From positions 1 through 25,849 of the forward strand of contig CAIYVS010000228.1 of the NCBI GenBank assembly GCA_903929655.1: a stretch of 25,849 nucleotides of DNA. The letters run 5' to 3'. The position numbers and the translations under genes are program-made. The notes under the pieces were generated by a model. That model was not told the origin of the DNA. It saw only the letters and a program-made list of their open reading frames with translations, and did no database searches. Position 1 is the first letter of the stretch, and each line of letters opens with the position of its first letter. This document shows positions 15,161-24,028 of the stretch, piece by piece. Origin of the DNA: an uncultured Bacteroidota bacterium (GTDB lineage: Bacteria > Bacteroidota > Bacteroidia > Chitinophagales > Chitinophagaceae).

Positions 15161-16564
15161 ATGAAAAAATTAATTTTACTAGCAGCAACGGGCTTGGCAG
15201 TTGTTACTGCGCAGGGACAGCAAAACAACAGCGTTGTTTTTGTTAATCAGCAGCAGGAAAATGTTCTTAACAGGATACACCAGGCAGCGCAACCGACAAG
15301 CAAACATGCCATTAATGATCGTTTTGTACCCCATGGCAATAAGAACCTGGCGCACAAAACTACTACCAGTCATGCCGACTGGTATAATTTGTATGATCAG
15401 AATTATGTTCAATCAGTGAGCAAGGGTTATTATTTCTCTACTTACCAGGATAGCAATGTGTATGATAACACTGCGTCCACCGGTTACAATGTATTCTTTC
15501 ATGGTATGGGTATGTCTTTTGACCCTACTGATGCTAGCTATTTTCAGTCCGCAACCAATTACCAGGTTTCTGCGGCACTTGATTATATGACTGCATATAC
15601 TGTGGATAGCTTTTTCTTACCTCTTAATTATATTCAAAATGATGCTACTAATAACGGAGATAGCATGGTTGTTGAGTTTGCAGTAGTTCCTCTTGGCACT
15701 GCCGCCAACGGCGTTTTTGCTCTGAAATTTCATGCCAGTGATACCGCTTTGGATATTTCTGCTGATTCAGTTGTAAGGTTCTGTACAGGTTTATATACTC
15801 CCGCATCTAATGAAATGTATGCTGGCATAGCTAGTGCAGCACAGCCTCAACGTTATTCATATGCTTTTAATTCTTCAAACATTAATGATACAGATGTTAA
15901 CGGTAACAACGTAGTCCTAATTGCATTAAATCCGCCACTGTCAGTGCCTGCCGGTTCAAAGGTGGTATCTTATGCACACCCGGTTAGTGGTCATAATTAC
16001 ACACTGGGAACAAACCTTACCGCTGCTAATACCTTCAGATTATATGCAGGTACGCCAGGTGGCCTAAATGCATGGTTTCCGCAAACAGCCCATAATGCAT
16101 CAACAGGTTATCCCGGTTCTTACCAGAGCGGTTTAGCTGGTACTACACAGGCAGAATACAGTCCTTATTTTACTTACAGTTCAAACCCGCTTTTAGTTCC
16201 GTCTGTAGCTTACGCATGGAATGCTACACCATCTGGTTATGATGTTCCTCAATGTGCTTTCCACGTAACCTGGAGCGATACTACAACTACTAATGGCGTA
16301 AAAACAAGCACTTTAAATAAAGCTAATGTTTATCCTAACCCTGCGAGCTCTGAAGTTGCTATAACTTTCAGCACTAACCAACAGGCTAATGTAAGCGTTG
16401 CAATCATTAATACTTTAGGCCAGATCGTTAAAGTTCAGGAATTGGGTAATGTTACAAACGGTAAAGCTATTTTCAACATTTCTGATTTAGCTAACGGCGT
16501 TTATTTTTACACAATTACAGCTAACGGAGAACGCAATACGGGCCGTTTAGTAATAGCGCGCTAA
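15161..16564 (+). CDS. Secreted protein with T9SS type A sorting domain, unknown function
   Basis: 467 residues with a signal peptide (about 1-20, MKKLILLAATGLAVVTAQGQ). The middle 350 residues are rich in Ser, Thr, Asn, Tyr and Ala, with no catalytic motif I recognise; the composition suggests an all-beta extracellular protein. The last 75 residues (NVYPNPASSEVAITFSTNQQ to GRLVIAR) are a Por secretion tail for the type IX system. It stands alone, with its own promoter and a strong terminator, as expected for a well-expressed surface protein. Cysteines are nearly absent. Confidence 0.88.
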   Translation: MKKLILLAATGLAVVTAQGQQNNSVVFVNQQQENVLNRIHQAAQPTSKHAINDRFVPHGNKNLAHKTTTSHADWYNLYDQNYVQSVSKGYYFSTYQDSNVYDNTASTGYNVFFHGMGMSFDPTDASYFQSATNYQVSAALDYMTAYTVDSFFLPLNYIQNDATNNGDSMVVEFAVVPLGTAANGVFALKFHASDTALDISADSVVRFCTGLYTPASNEMYAGIASAAQPQRYSYAFNSSNINDTDVNGNNVVLIALNPPLSVPAGSKVVSYAHPVSGHNYTLGTNLTAANTFRLYAGTPGGLNAWFPQTAHNASTGYPGSYQSGLAGTTQAEYSPYFTYSSNPLLVPSVAYAWNATPSGYDVPQCAFHVTWSDTTTTNGVKTSTLNKANVYPNPASSEVAITFSTNQQANVSVAIINTLGQIVKVQELGNVTNGKAIFNISDLANGVYFYTITANGERNTGRLVIAR

Positions 16565-16587
16565 GGAATTTCAAATTTTTATATTTT

Positions 16588-16620
16588 AAAAAAGGGCAAC
16601 ATATAAAGTTGCCCTTTTTT
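16588..16620 (+). terminator. Strong intrinsic terminator (A-tract/T-tract hairpin)
   Basis: A perfect 13-base-pair stem, AAAAAAGGGCAAC with GTTGCCCTTTTTT, and a seven-base loop, 23 bases after the T9SS protein stop. The flanking A and T runs mean it could also stop transcription from the other strand. Confidence 0.88.
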
Positions 16621-16723
16621 CTTTTTTCCGAAACAATACTTTATTATTGCACACTTCCGGCCAAAGAAAAGTGATAGTTGAGGCCGGATTTCTTGAATAA
16701 CCCGCAAATTGTAAATAGCAAGA

Positions 16724-19066
16724 ATGGCAAAAAATTTATTGATTGTTGAGTCGCCGGCAAAAGCCAAAACGATTGAGAAAATACTGGGTAGTGATTTTGA
16801 GGTAAAATCGTGTTATGGCCATATCCGTGACCTGGAGAAGGAAGATATGGGAATAGACATTCAGAATGGTTATAAGCCCAAATATATAGTATCGGAAGAC
16901 AAGCAGAAGGTGGTGAAGGAGCTGAAAAGCCTGGCAAAGAAAGCTGAGGATGTATGGTTAGCAACGGATGAGGACCGTGAAGGAGAAGCCATATCATGGC
17001 ATTTATGCGAGGTACTAGGCCTGGACCCGCTTACAACTAAACGCATTGTTTTTCATGAAATTACCAAGCCTGCCATACAAGAAGCCGTAAAGCATCCCAG
17101 GACAGTGAACATGGACCTTGTGAATGCACAGCAGGCAAGACGCATATTAGACAGGATAGTAGGTTTTGAACTTTCCCCTGTTTTATGGCGTAAGATGAGC
17201 ATGGGTAATACACTTTCTGCAGGAAGGGTGCAATCTGTAGCCGTTAGAGTGATCGTGGAGCGCGAGCGCGAGATAACCAAGTTCAAACCTCAGAGTAGTT
17301 TTAAGGTGGAAGCAATTTTCCAGGCAGCAGACCTGAACAGGAAAATGGTGAATTTTAAAGCTGAGGGACCGGATAAATTAAAAAATTCGCTTGATGCCCG
17401 CAGCTACCTGGAAAAATGCATCAATGCAAATTATACCGTTAATGATATACAGGTAAAGCCTGCAAAAAAATCGCCTGCTGCACCTTTTACTACTTCCACA
17501 TTGCAACAGGAGGCCAGCCGTAAACTGGGTTATTCAGTTTCGAAAACCATGCTGATCGCCCAGAAACTTTACGAAAACGGGCATATTACCTATATGCGTA
17601 CCGATTCGGTAAGCCTTTCTGAAACTGCAATTGATGCCAGCCGCAAGACCATAACGTCACAATATGGTGAAAAATATTACCAGCACAGGGTATTTAAAAA
17701 TAAGAACGAATCTGCACAGGAAGCGCATGAGGCAATAAGGCCTACTGATATGGACGCAATGTCCATAGGCGATACAGACACTAAAAGGCTTTATGAGCTG
17801 GTTTGGAAACGCACTATGGCCAGCCAGATGGCAGATGCACAACTGGAACGCACCATAGCGAAAATACAAGTTTCCACTTTGCCGGATGCACTTACTGCAA
17901 CAGGTGAGGTAATGAGATTTGATGGTTTTTTGAAAGTTTATAGTGAAGGCAAGGATGAAGAAGATGGCGAGGAAGAAAATGAAGGCATGTTGCCACCATT
18001 GGTAGCAGGACAAAAACTTGACCTGCAGGAAATGCAGGCATTTGAAAGATTTACCCGTCCGCTGCCAAGATATACGGAAGCATCTCTTGTAAAGAAACTG
18101 GAGGAATTGGGTATAGGCCGTCCATCTACCTATGCTCCAACTATCAGTACCATACAGGCACGCGGATATGTGGAAAAAAAGGATCGTGATGGAGTGAAAC
18201 GCGATTACCAGACATTGCTGCTGAAAGGCGATAAGATAACAGAAACCACCAATAACGAAAATGTAGGCGCAGAGCGTGCCAAATTATTCCCTTCAGACCT
18301 GGGAATGGTTGTAACCGATTTCCTGAATGAGAATTTCACCAGGGTAATGGATTACGGGTTCACAGCCAAAATAGAAGAAGAATTTGATGAGATAGCGGGC
18401 GGAAAAACCATATGGAGTAAAATGATAGATGGTTTTTACCAGCCTTTTCATACCAGTGTGGAGCACACTATGGAAAATGCAGCCCGTGCAAAGGGTGAGC
18501 GCGTACTGGGTGTGGAAGCAAGCAGCGGTAAACCTGTAGTTGCAAGGTTGGGACGTTTTGGGCCAATGGTGCAGATAGGTGCAACAGAGGATGAAGAAAA
18601 ACCACGTTTTGCAAAATTACGTGTCAACCAGAGCATAGAAACCATTAGCCTGGAAGAGGCCATGGAATTATTCAAACTGCCCAGGAAGCTAGGTCTTTTT
18701 GAAGGAGAGGATGTAGTAGTGAGCATCGGACGTTTTGGTCCATATGCACAACATGCCGGTAAATTCTACTCATTAAAAAAAGAGATGGACCCTTATACAG
18801 TGGAACTGGAGGAAGTTGCGCCGCTGATAGAAGAAAAACGCAAGGCCGCTGCTGAAAGCCACATCAAGGAATTTGAAAAAGACAAGATAAGAATACTAAA
18901 AGGTCCCTACGGAGCATACATAAAACAGGGCCTGAAAAATTATAAGATACCTAAAGACAAAATTGAACAGGCTGCATCACTGACATTAGAAGAAGTAAAA
19001 GCAATTATTGAAGAAGCTAAGGCAAATCCTCCCAAAAAATCTGCAAGAGGAAAGAAAGGAAAATGA
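16724..19066 (+). CDS. topA: DNA topoisomerase I (type IA)
   Basis: 780 residues. Relaxes negative supercoils by cutting one strand. The Toprim domain has E9 in LIVESPAKAKTIEKIL and D82-E-D84-R-E86; the nucleophile is Y290 in HITYMRTDSVSLS; LSAGRVQSVAVR is the active-site arginine segment. The C-terminus holds three topoisomerase C-terminal repeats (VARLGRFGPMVQ, VVSIGRFGPYAQHAGKFYSL, ILKGPYGAYIKQGLKNYKIP) and no cysteine zinc ribbons, unlike the E. coli enzyme; it ends in a basic tail KKSARGKKGK. The start MAKNLLIVESPAKAK is the family norm. It has a separate transcription unit from the gene before, after a strong terminator. Confidence 0.97.
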   Translation: MAKNLLIVESPAKAKTIEKILGSDFEVKSCYGHIRDLEKEDMGIDIQNGYKPKYIVSEDKQKVVKELKSLAKKAEDVWLATDEDREGEAISWHLCEVLGLDPLTTKRIVFHEITKPAIQEAVKHPRTVNMDLVNAQQARRILDRIVGFELSPVLWRKMSMGNTLSAGRVQSVAVRVIVEREREITKFKPQSSFKVEAIFQAADLNRKMVNFKAEGPDKLKNSLDARSYLEKCINANYTVNDIQVKPAKKSPAAPFTTSTLQQEASRKLGYSVSKTMLIAQKLYENGHITYMRTDSVSLSETAIDASRKTITSQYGEKYYQHRVFKNKNESAQEAHEAIRPTDMDAMSIGDTDTKRLYELVWKRTMASQMADAQLERTIAKIQVSTLPDALTATGEVMRFDGFLKVYSEGKDEEDGEEENEGMLPPLVAGQKLDLQEMQAFERFTRPLPRYTEASLVKKLEELGIGRPSTYAPTISTIQARGYVEKKDRDGVKRDYQTLLLKGDKITETTNNENVGAERAKLFPSDLGMVVTDFLNENFTRVMDYGFTAKIEEEFDEIAGGKTIWSKMIDGFYQPFHTSVEHTMENAARAKGERVLGVEASSGKPVVARLGRFGPMVQIGATEDEEKPRFAKLRVNQSIETISLEEAMELFKLPRKLGLFEGEDVVVSIGRFGPYAQHAGKFYSLKKEMDPYTVELEEVAPLIEEKRKAAAESHIKEFEKDKIRILKGPYGAYIKQGLKNYKIPKDKIEQAASLTLEEVKAIIEEAKANPPKKSARGKKGK

Positions 19067-19074
19067 TATTTTTG
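19067..19074 (+). promoter_or_regulatory. Bacteroidota -7 promoter element (TATTTTTG) before the transglutaminase-like gene
   Basis: TATTTTTG matches TAnnTTTG exactly. It begins right after the topA stop codon and ends 10 bases before the next ATG. The gene could therefore be transcribed on its own as well as by read-through from topA. Confidence 0.4.
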
Positions 19075-19084
19075 TAGTAATTTA

Positions 19085-19993
19085 ATGTCTGAAGAAAAGG
19101 AACCTGTCATGCTGCCAAATAAAGAAATTACTGCGCTTCTGCGTTTGATAGATGACCCCGATGACGAGGTTTTTGATACAGTTGCCCATAAGCTGATTGA
19201 TTACGGAAGGTCCATTATTCCTAAACTGGAACAGTTATGGGAAGTGACCGAAGATCAGTCTGTGCAGGAACGGATAGAATTATTGATACACAGGGTACAT
19301 TTCCAGGACTTGCAGCATGACCTGCTGGAATGGAGCAATTCTAAAAATCCGGAATTATTAAGGGGGGCAATACTGGTAGCCAAATACCAGTTCCCCGATC
19401 TGAATGTGCCGGCACTGCTTACCCAGTTTGACCAGGTGAGGCGTAATGTATGGCTTGAGCTGAATAATTATTTAACCCCGCTGGAGCAGGTAAATATTTT
19501 CAATAGCATATTATACAATTACTATAAACTGAAGGGCCACGAACTTACAGAGCGCGAGCCTAAGCATTTCTTCATCAACCAGGTGCTTGAAAGCAAGCAG
19601 GGTAACTGCTACACATTAGGTGTGCTTTATCTTGCACTTTGCGAATTGCTGGATATTCCCATATTTGCCGTTGATATTCCACGGCAGTTTGTATTTGCCT
19701 ATATTGATACACTGCATCATTTTTTCAACCCCGACAGTGAAGGGGTGCAACAGATACAGTTTTATATAGACCCGCTGAATGGTATGGTATATACGCAAAA
19801 AGATGTGGATTCTTATTTGCGTAAGATAAATGCAAAAGAAAAGGAATTATATTTTACACCCTTGCTCAGCAAACGCATTATCTATAAAATGCTGGAAGAA
19901 CTGAGTCTTTGTTACCGCTACAAGCGCGAAGAGCAAAAGGCAGATGAGATACAGCAATTGATGAGAATATTGGTGAATATTGAGGAGATGTAA
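19085..19993 (+). CDS. SirB1/transglutaminase-core-2-like protein
   Basis: 302 residues without a signal peptide. The N-terminal half is helical and HEAT-like (ALLRLIDDPDDEVFDTVAHK, IIPKLEQLWE). The C-terminal half matches the SirB1 transglutaminase-like domain: INQVLESKQGNCYTLGVLYL with the presumed catalytic C175, then DIPIFAVDIPRQFVFAYID. In SirB1 homologues the second strand normally carries a His in a PGHF-type motif; here the position reads P-R-Q-F (Q201), so the catalytic His may be missing. Function in this phylum is unknown. It follows topA by 18 bases, a pairing that is not obviously functional. Confidence 0.75.
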   Translation: MSEEKEPVMLPNKEITALLRLIDDPDDEVFDTVAHKLIDYGRSIIPKLEQLWEVTEDQSVQERIELLIHRVHFQDLQHDLLEWSNSKNPELLRGAILVAKYQFPDLNVPALLTQFDQVRRNVWLELNNYLTPLEQVNIFNSILYNYYKLKGHELTEREPKHFFINQVLESKQGNCYTLGVLYLALCELLDIPIFAVDIPRQFVFAYIDTLHHFFNPDSEGVQQIQFYIDPLNGMVYTQKDVDSYLRKINAKEKELYFTPLLSKRIIYKMLEELSLCYRYKREEQKADEIQQLMRILVNIEEM

Positions 19994-20048
19994 ATGCTCA
20001 ATTTCTGAATGGCTCAATGTTCCAATGAATACCTTGTACTTGCTCAAG

Positions 20049-21020
20049 CTATTTTATCTGCATCATCAAATCTGCAAGTGCAATAGCAGTTGCCGCCTCT
20101 ATAACCACAGGTACTCTTAAGGCAATGCACAGATCATGGCGGCCCTTTACACTGAAAGCTTCTACCGATTGTGATGCATTATTCCATGTTTGTTGTTCTT
20201 TAGGTGTGCTGCTGGTAGGTTTTACTGCTACCCTAAAATAGAGTTCGTTACCATTTGTAATACCACCATTAATACCCCCTGCATTATTTGTTTTTGTCAG
20301 GCCTTCAGCATCTATAATAGCATCATTATGTTCGCTGCCCTTCATTTTAGTTGCAGAAAATCCGGAACCGAATTCTATTCCCTTAATAGCCGGTATGGAA
20401 AAAACAATATGACTGATGAGGGATTCCACAGAATCGAAAAAAGGTTCTCCGAGACCTAAAGGCAGGCCCTTAACGGAGCAATGCACAATCCCGCCAATAC
20501 TGTCCTGGTCTGCAATAGCTTTATTAATTGCGGCTTCAATATCAGCACTGCCGCCTGCTTCTGTAAGTTTTGCAGATACATCAACAGGGGCAATGATCTT
20601 TTTAGCTATCACACCAGCGGCTACTAAAGCAAGCGTCAGCCTGCCTGAAGAATGGCCGCCACCGCGGTGGTCGTTAAAACCTTTGAATTTCTTATTCAAC
20701 ACAAAATCGGCATGGCCGGGACGGGGAGTGTTCTTTATAGCATCATAATCGGCAGATTTAGTATTGTTGTTTTCAAAAATGATAGTGAGAGGAGTGCCTG
20801 TAGTAAAATTATTAAACACTCCGGATATGATAACAGGCTTGTCTTCTTCTTTTCGTGGCGTAGTACCTGCGGCGCCGGCCTTGCGCCTTTCTATATCGGT
20901 GCTAAAATCCTCTATGCTAAGATTTATCCCCGGAGGGCAGCCATCTATTGTAATGCCTATTGCAGGTCCATGAGACTCACCAAAAATACTGACACGAAAT
21001 ATTTTGCCGAATGTGTTCAT
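20049..21020 (-). CDS. aroC: Chorismate synthase
   Basis: 323 residues. Converts EPSP to chorismate with reduced FMN, the last shikimate-pathway step. Motifs: FGKIFRVSIFGESHGPAIGI, DIERRKAG, NTPRPGHADF, HRGGGHSSGR, DSIGGIVHCSVKGLPLGLGE, TNNAGGINGGITNG and GRHDLC. It is about 35 residues shorter than the E. coli enzyme; the shortening falls between AAGVIAKKI and DQDSIGG, a variable part of the family, while all conserved blocks remain. It lies on the same strand as aroB and aroA, separated from aroA by the transposase-like gene and the palindromic repeats. Confidence 0.96.
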   Translation of the reverse strand: MNTFGKIFRVSIFGESHGPAIGITIDGCPPGINLSIEDFSTDIERRKAGAAGTTPRKEEDKPVIISGVFNNFTTGTPLTIIFENNNTKSADYDAIKNTPRPGHADFVLNKKFKGFNDHRGGGHSSGRLTLALVAAGVIAKKIIAPVDVSAKLTEAGGSADIEAAINKAIADQDSIGGIVHCSVKGLPLGLGEPFFDSVESLISHIVFSIPAIKGIEFGSGFSATKMKGSEHNDAIIDAEGLTKTNNAGGINGGITNGNELYFRVAVKPTSSTPKEQQTWNNASQSVEAFSVKGRHDLCIALRVPVVIEAATAIALADLMMQIK

Positions 21021-21042
21021 TACTATTATTGTATTTTAAACC

Positions 21043-21145
21043 ATAGCCCACGATTTCAATCGTGGGTTGAGAATTCATTAATATAATATAAAACGGTTTG
21101 GCGCTTGATTCTCATTGCTAACCCACGATTAAAATCGTGGGCTAT
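21043..21145. repeat. REPIN-like pair of inverted palindromes
   Basis: Two palindromes, CCCACGATT-TC-AATCGTGGG (21047-21066) and CCCACGATT-AA-AATCGTGGG (21122-21141), are themselves arranged in inverted orientation: the left is flanked by ATAGC and GTT on its two sides, and the right shows the reverse complement of the same flanks. The inverted similarity reaches a GAGAAT stretch inside, with a six-base insertion in one arm. They lie between the aroC start and the stop of the RAYT-like transposase gene. This is the architecture of REP doublets mobilised by RAYT proteins. The right palindrome is followed by a T run and could also end transcription of some messages. Confidence 0.8.
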
Positions 21146-21161
21146 TTTTTACGTTTCGTAA

Positions 21162-21602
21162 TTATTTTGACTCAAAGATTAATCCGTGTACTTTAATAAA
21201 TTCTTCATATTCTTCAGCAAATGTTTTCTTTGCGTGATGTTGTTTTTGATTTTTGATATAATTAATTACCTTTTCTAATTGGGATTCACTTACCGAAAAT
21301 GCGGCATAACCCGCTTGCCATGCAAATTTACCACTGGTAAGATTACTTGAATTCATCCAATGCGATGTGTTCCCTTTTATTTGTTTTATAATTTCTGTAA
21401 TTGCTTTTTGAGGGTTTTGCAAAAATAATAGATGTACGTGGTCATGGATACCATTAATGATTTTTACATTACAACCTAATTCATGCAATTGTTCTTTTAC
21501 ATGCTTATAAAGTTCATGTTCTATTTCGCTTGTAATTAAAGGTTTCCTGTCTTTAGTTGAGAAAACAACATGTAGCCATATTTTATTGTAAGAATGTGAC
21601 AT
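21162..21602 (-). CDS. REP-associated tyrosine transposase (IS200/IS605 TnpA-like)
   Basis: 146 residues, a complete single-domain Y1 transposase. The HUH metal site is H55-V-H57 in NGIHDHVHLLFL, and the nucleophile is Y115 in VINYIKNQKQHH; WQAGYAAFSVSESQLEKV precedes it, as in RAYT proteins. It lies between aroA (29 bases upstream) and the two palindromes (19 bases downstream). No hairpin is present at its 5' side, so it does not look like a complete IS200 with two subterminal ends; a resident RAYT that acts on short palindromic repeats fits better. The gene looks more AT-rich than the aro genes around it, and carries its own TATTTTTG promoter element. Confidence 0.9.
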   Translation of the reverse strand: MSHSYNKIWLHVVFSTKDRKPLITSEIEHELYKHVKEQLHELGCNVKIINGIHDHVHLLFLQNPQKAITEIIKQIKGNTSHWMNSSNLTSGKFAWQAGYAAFSVSESQLEKVINYIKNQKQHHAKKTFAEEYEEFIKVHGLIFESK

Positions 21603-21615
21603 TGAAATAGTTTGA

Positions 21616-21623
21616 CAAAAATA
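21616..21623 (-). promoter_or_regulatory. Bacteroidota -7 promoter element (TATTTTTG) of the RAYT gene
   Basis: Minus-strand TATTTTTG, an exact TAnnTTTG match, ends 13 bases before the transposase ATG and lies within the 29-base gap after aroA. It would let the transposase be expressed independently of the aro genes. Confidence 0.4.
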
Positions 21624-21631
21624 GTTTTGTT

Positions 21632-22903
21632 CTATGGTTTTAAATCAGATTCAATACCCAAAAATTTCAAATCCTTGAAAAAATCCGGATAAGATTTATT
21701 CACCACCTCTGCCCCCTCAATGAGCACAGGCCCCTTTGCCCGGATGGCCGTTACAGCCGCCGCCATTGCTATACGGTGATCATGATATGAATCTATGGTC
21801 GTATAATCAGGGTTATCAACCCCGGTAACACACAAAGTATCGTCCTCCATTGAAAATGGTATCCCGAATTGCATCAACATCTCTGCAATGCTTTCGGCCC
21901 GGTTGCTTTCTTTATGAAAAAGACGATGCACACCTTTTATATAAGATTCTCCGTGACAGGCAGAAGCCAGGGCTGCCAATGCAGGAAAAAGGTCCGGGCA
22001 ATCTGTGGCGTCAAATTCAAAAGGGAGAAGGGATGCAGATTTTACCCGAACAAAACCCGGCCCAATCATCAGGTCTGCATTTACCACTTCCAATACTTTT
22101 AATATTGCCATGTCTGCCTGTACAGAATCTATATTCAGGCCTGTTACGGTAACAGAGCCCCTTATTGCTCCGGCAACCAGCCAATAAGAAGCAGAGCTCC
22201 AGTCTGCCTCAATATTTATTTCAACATCTTCCTTAACATTGAATAATGCAGGGTCTATATGAAATCTGTGATAATTATCATGAGCAATGGGTTTGCCAAA
22301 AAGTTCCAGCACTTGCAGGGTCATATCAATATAAGGCCTGCTTTTCAGGCCGGAAACATCTATCGTAACAGCCTCCATGGCAGCATAGCTATAGGCAAAC
22401 AGTAAACCACTTAAAAACTGGGAACTTATAGATCCGTCTATCTTTATAGACTTTGGCTGCAAAGGGCCACAAACCGTAAAGGGTACATGGTCATTAAAAT
22501 CACTTAATGTAACTTCCAGTTGTGGCAGTATTTTTCCAAACTGGTCCATAGGCCGATTTAGTAAACTGTCTTTGCCTTCTATTATTACAGGCACATTACT
22601 TAATGAGGCTATTGGCGTGAAGAGCCTTGCAGCCAGACCGCTTTCGCCGCAATTGATGAGTAGCGAAACAGGCTCAATGCCATTGCTGATAATTTCAATC
22701 CTGTCTGCCTGGTGAATAATAGTTGCTCCCAGGTTTTTAATAATTTCCAGGGCTGCATGATCGTCATCGGATGTGCCCTGATTATAAATAGTCGTTTTGC
22801 CTTTATGCAATAAGGCCGCTGCACAGGCCCTTTGCATCATGCTTTTGGAAGCAGGTGCAGCAAGGGTTCCAAATATTCTTCCCGGTCTAATGGTGGCTTG
22901 CAT
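21632..22903 (-). CDS. aroA: 3-phosphoshikimate 1-carboxyvinyltransferase (EPSP synthase)
   Basis: 423 residues. Joins PEP and shikimate-3-phosphate. Motifs: LAAPASKSMMQRACAAALLH (the PEP/S3P-binding SKS with Lys), NCGESGLAARLFTP (a variant of the usual NAGTA loop), RPMDQF, SISSQFLSGLLFA, DCPDLFPALAALAS, ESNRAESIAEML and YHDHRIAMAAA. Length is normal. The start overlaps the end of aroB by 17 bases, so the two are co-transcribed and probably coupled. Its substitution at the NAGTA loop is like that of the divergent Bacteroidota enzymes, so I do not regard it as a defect. Confidence 0.95.
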   Translation of the reverse strand: MQATIRPGRIFGTLAAPASKSMMQRACAAALLHKGKTTIYNQGTSDDDHAALEIIKNLGATIIHQADRIEIISNGIEPVSLLINCGESGLAARLFTPIASLSNVPVIIEGKDSLLNRPMDQFGKILPQLEVTLSDFNDHVPFTVCGPLQPKSIKIDGSISSQFLSGLLFAYSYAAMEAVTIDVSGLKSRPYIDMTLQVLELFGKPIAHDNYHRFHIDPALFNVKEDVEINIEADWSSASYWLVAGAIRGSVTVTGLNIDSVQADMAILKVLEVVNADLMIGPGFVRVKSASLLPFEFDATDCPDLFPALAALASACHGESYIKGVHRLFHKESNRAESIAEMLMQFGIPFSMEDDTLCVTGVDNPDYTTIDSYHDHRIAMAAAVTAIRAKGPVLIEGAEVVNKSYPDFFKDLKFLGIESDLKP

Positions 22904-23930
22904 GATCTGATGATTCTAATATTTGTTCTATGACTTCAAAAGAAAGGGATTTGATAATTGGGCGGCCTATATCTTCCAGGAGAATATAATCTATGCTGCT
23001 TTCATTCCTTTTTTTGTCCATCTTTAATAATCCCATTGTTTTTTTTACATCAAAATGATATTGGTATGGCAGCTTATACTGCTGAACCATCTGTAACAGT
23101 CTTTGTTTTACAGATACTTCTGTTTTTATGGTACTTTCGGCAATAGTACAGGCAGCTATCATACCCAGGGACACAGCCTGACCATGCGTTAAATGATACA
23201 GATTTTCCAAAGCATGTCCCAGTGTGTGGCCAAAGTTCAGAAGTTTACGGGAATTATTTTCTTTTTCGTCTGCAAGCACAATTTTGTTTTTCCATTCCAC
23301 GCATCTTAAAATTAAAGAATTCAGGGAGCTCTGGTCTTGCATATAGTACTCAATAGAGTGCTTGCTTAATTCTTCAAACATATTTGCATCAAATAGACAG
23401 GCATATTTAATGATCTCTGCAAAGCCATTGCTCCATTCTGCAGTTGACAGTGTTTTAAGAAAGCCGGGATCAAAAAGAATAAATTCAGGCTGTCTGATAG
23501 TGCCCAGTATGTTTTTATTTAAGCCCAGGTTTACACCATTCTTGCCGCCAATGGAGGCATCCACCATGCCCAGCAGGGTAGTAGGGATAAAACCAAAAGG
23601 GATTCCCCTCATATATACCGATGCTACAAATCCAGTAATATCTGTTACTACGCCACCACCTAGCCCAATCATCATTGATTTTTTATGAATTTCAGATTGG
23701 AGTAATTGTTGGGCGACTGATTCAATTGTTTGCAGGTTTTTATGTTCTTCACCAGCCCGGATAATGATGGTTTTGTATGTTTTTAATAAGGAACTGTACA
23801 AGGCAGCAATATTGTCGTCTGTTATAATGATGCAGTGGGACGGGTCGTATACCGAACCTAATGCTGCAAAAGAGCCTTGGGACATATACTTTACAGTGCC
23901 TGTTGGGAAAGTGATTGAATAATCCATCAT
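22887..23930 (-). CDS. aroB: 3-dehydroquinate synthase
   Basis: 347 residues. Converts DAHP to 3-dehydroquinate with NAD and a divalent metal. Motifs: GLGGGVVTDITGFVASVYMR, IPTTLLGMVDASIGGKNGVN, NGFAEIIKYA and LNFGHTLGHALE, the last with metal-binding histidines. Two ATGs are adjacent (23930 and 23927); a GGAGG ribosome-binding site precedes them by five and eight bases, so either could be used. It is the first gene of aroB-aroA on the minus strand and is divergent from mnmA, with a 98-base gap between the two starts. Confidence 0.96.
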   Translation of the reverse strand: MMDYSITFPTGTVKYMSQGSFAALGSVYDPSHCIIITDDNIAALYSSLLKTYKTIIIRAGEEHKNLQTIESVAQQLLQSEIHKKSMMIGLGGGVVTDITGFVASVYMRGIPFGFIPTTLLGMVDASIGGKNGVNLGLNKNILGTIRQPEFILFDPGFLKTLSTAEWSNGFAEIIKYACLFDANMFEELSKHSIEYYMQDQSSLNSLILRCVEWKNKIVLADEKENNSRKLLNFGHTLGHALENLYHLTHGQAVSLGMIAACTIAESTIKTEVSVKQRLLQMVQQYKLPYQYHFDVKKTMGLLKMDKKRNESSIDYILLEDIGRPIIKSLSFEVIEQILESSDHASHH

Positions 23931-23935
23931 AAAAA

Positions 23936-23940
23936 CCTCC
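23936..23940 (-). promoter_or_regulatory. Strong Shine-Dalgarno site (GGAGG) of aroB
   Basis: Minus-strand GGAGG, five bases before the first ATG and eight before the second. Clear Shine-Dalgarno sequences are rare in this window, so the site stands out. Confidence 0.55.
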
Positions 23941-24013
23941 TAAAATTAACATTTATAACAGCATTCTATCAGGGTATAAGTTCAGCAGAGCCAATGAATA
24001 GATTAAATAGCTG

Positions 24014-24021
24014 TAAATTTG
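24014..24021 (+). promoter_or_regulatory. Bacteroidota -7 promoter element (TAAATTTG) of mnmA
   Basis: TAAATTTGCACC contains an exact TAnnTTTG and ends seven bases before the mnmA ATG. The expected transcription start falls within about four bases of the start codon, so the message is probably leaderless or almost so. Confidence 0.5.
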
Positions 24022-24028
24022 CACCCTT

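Noticed and set aside
21162..21660. Complete IS200 element
   Set aside because: Only 29 bases separate the transposase start from aroA and they contain no subterminal hairpin, so a left end is missing; RAYT with REPIN fits better.
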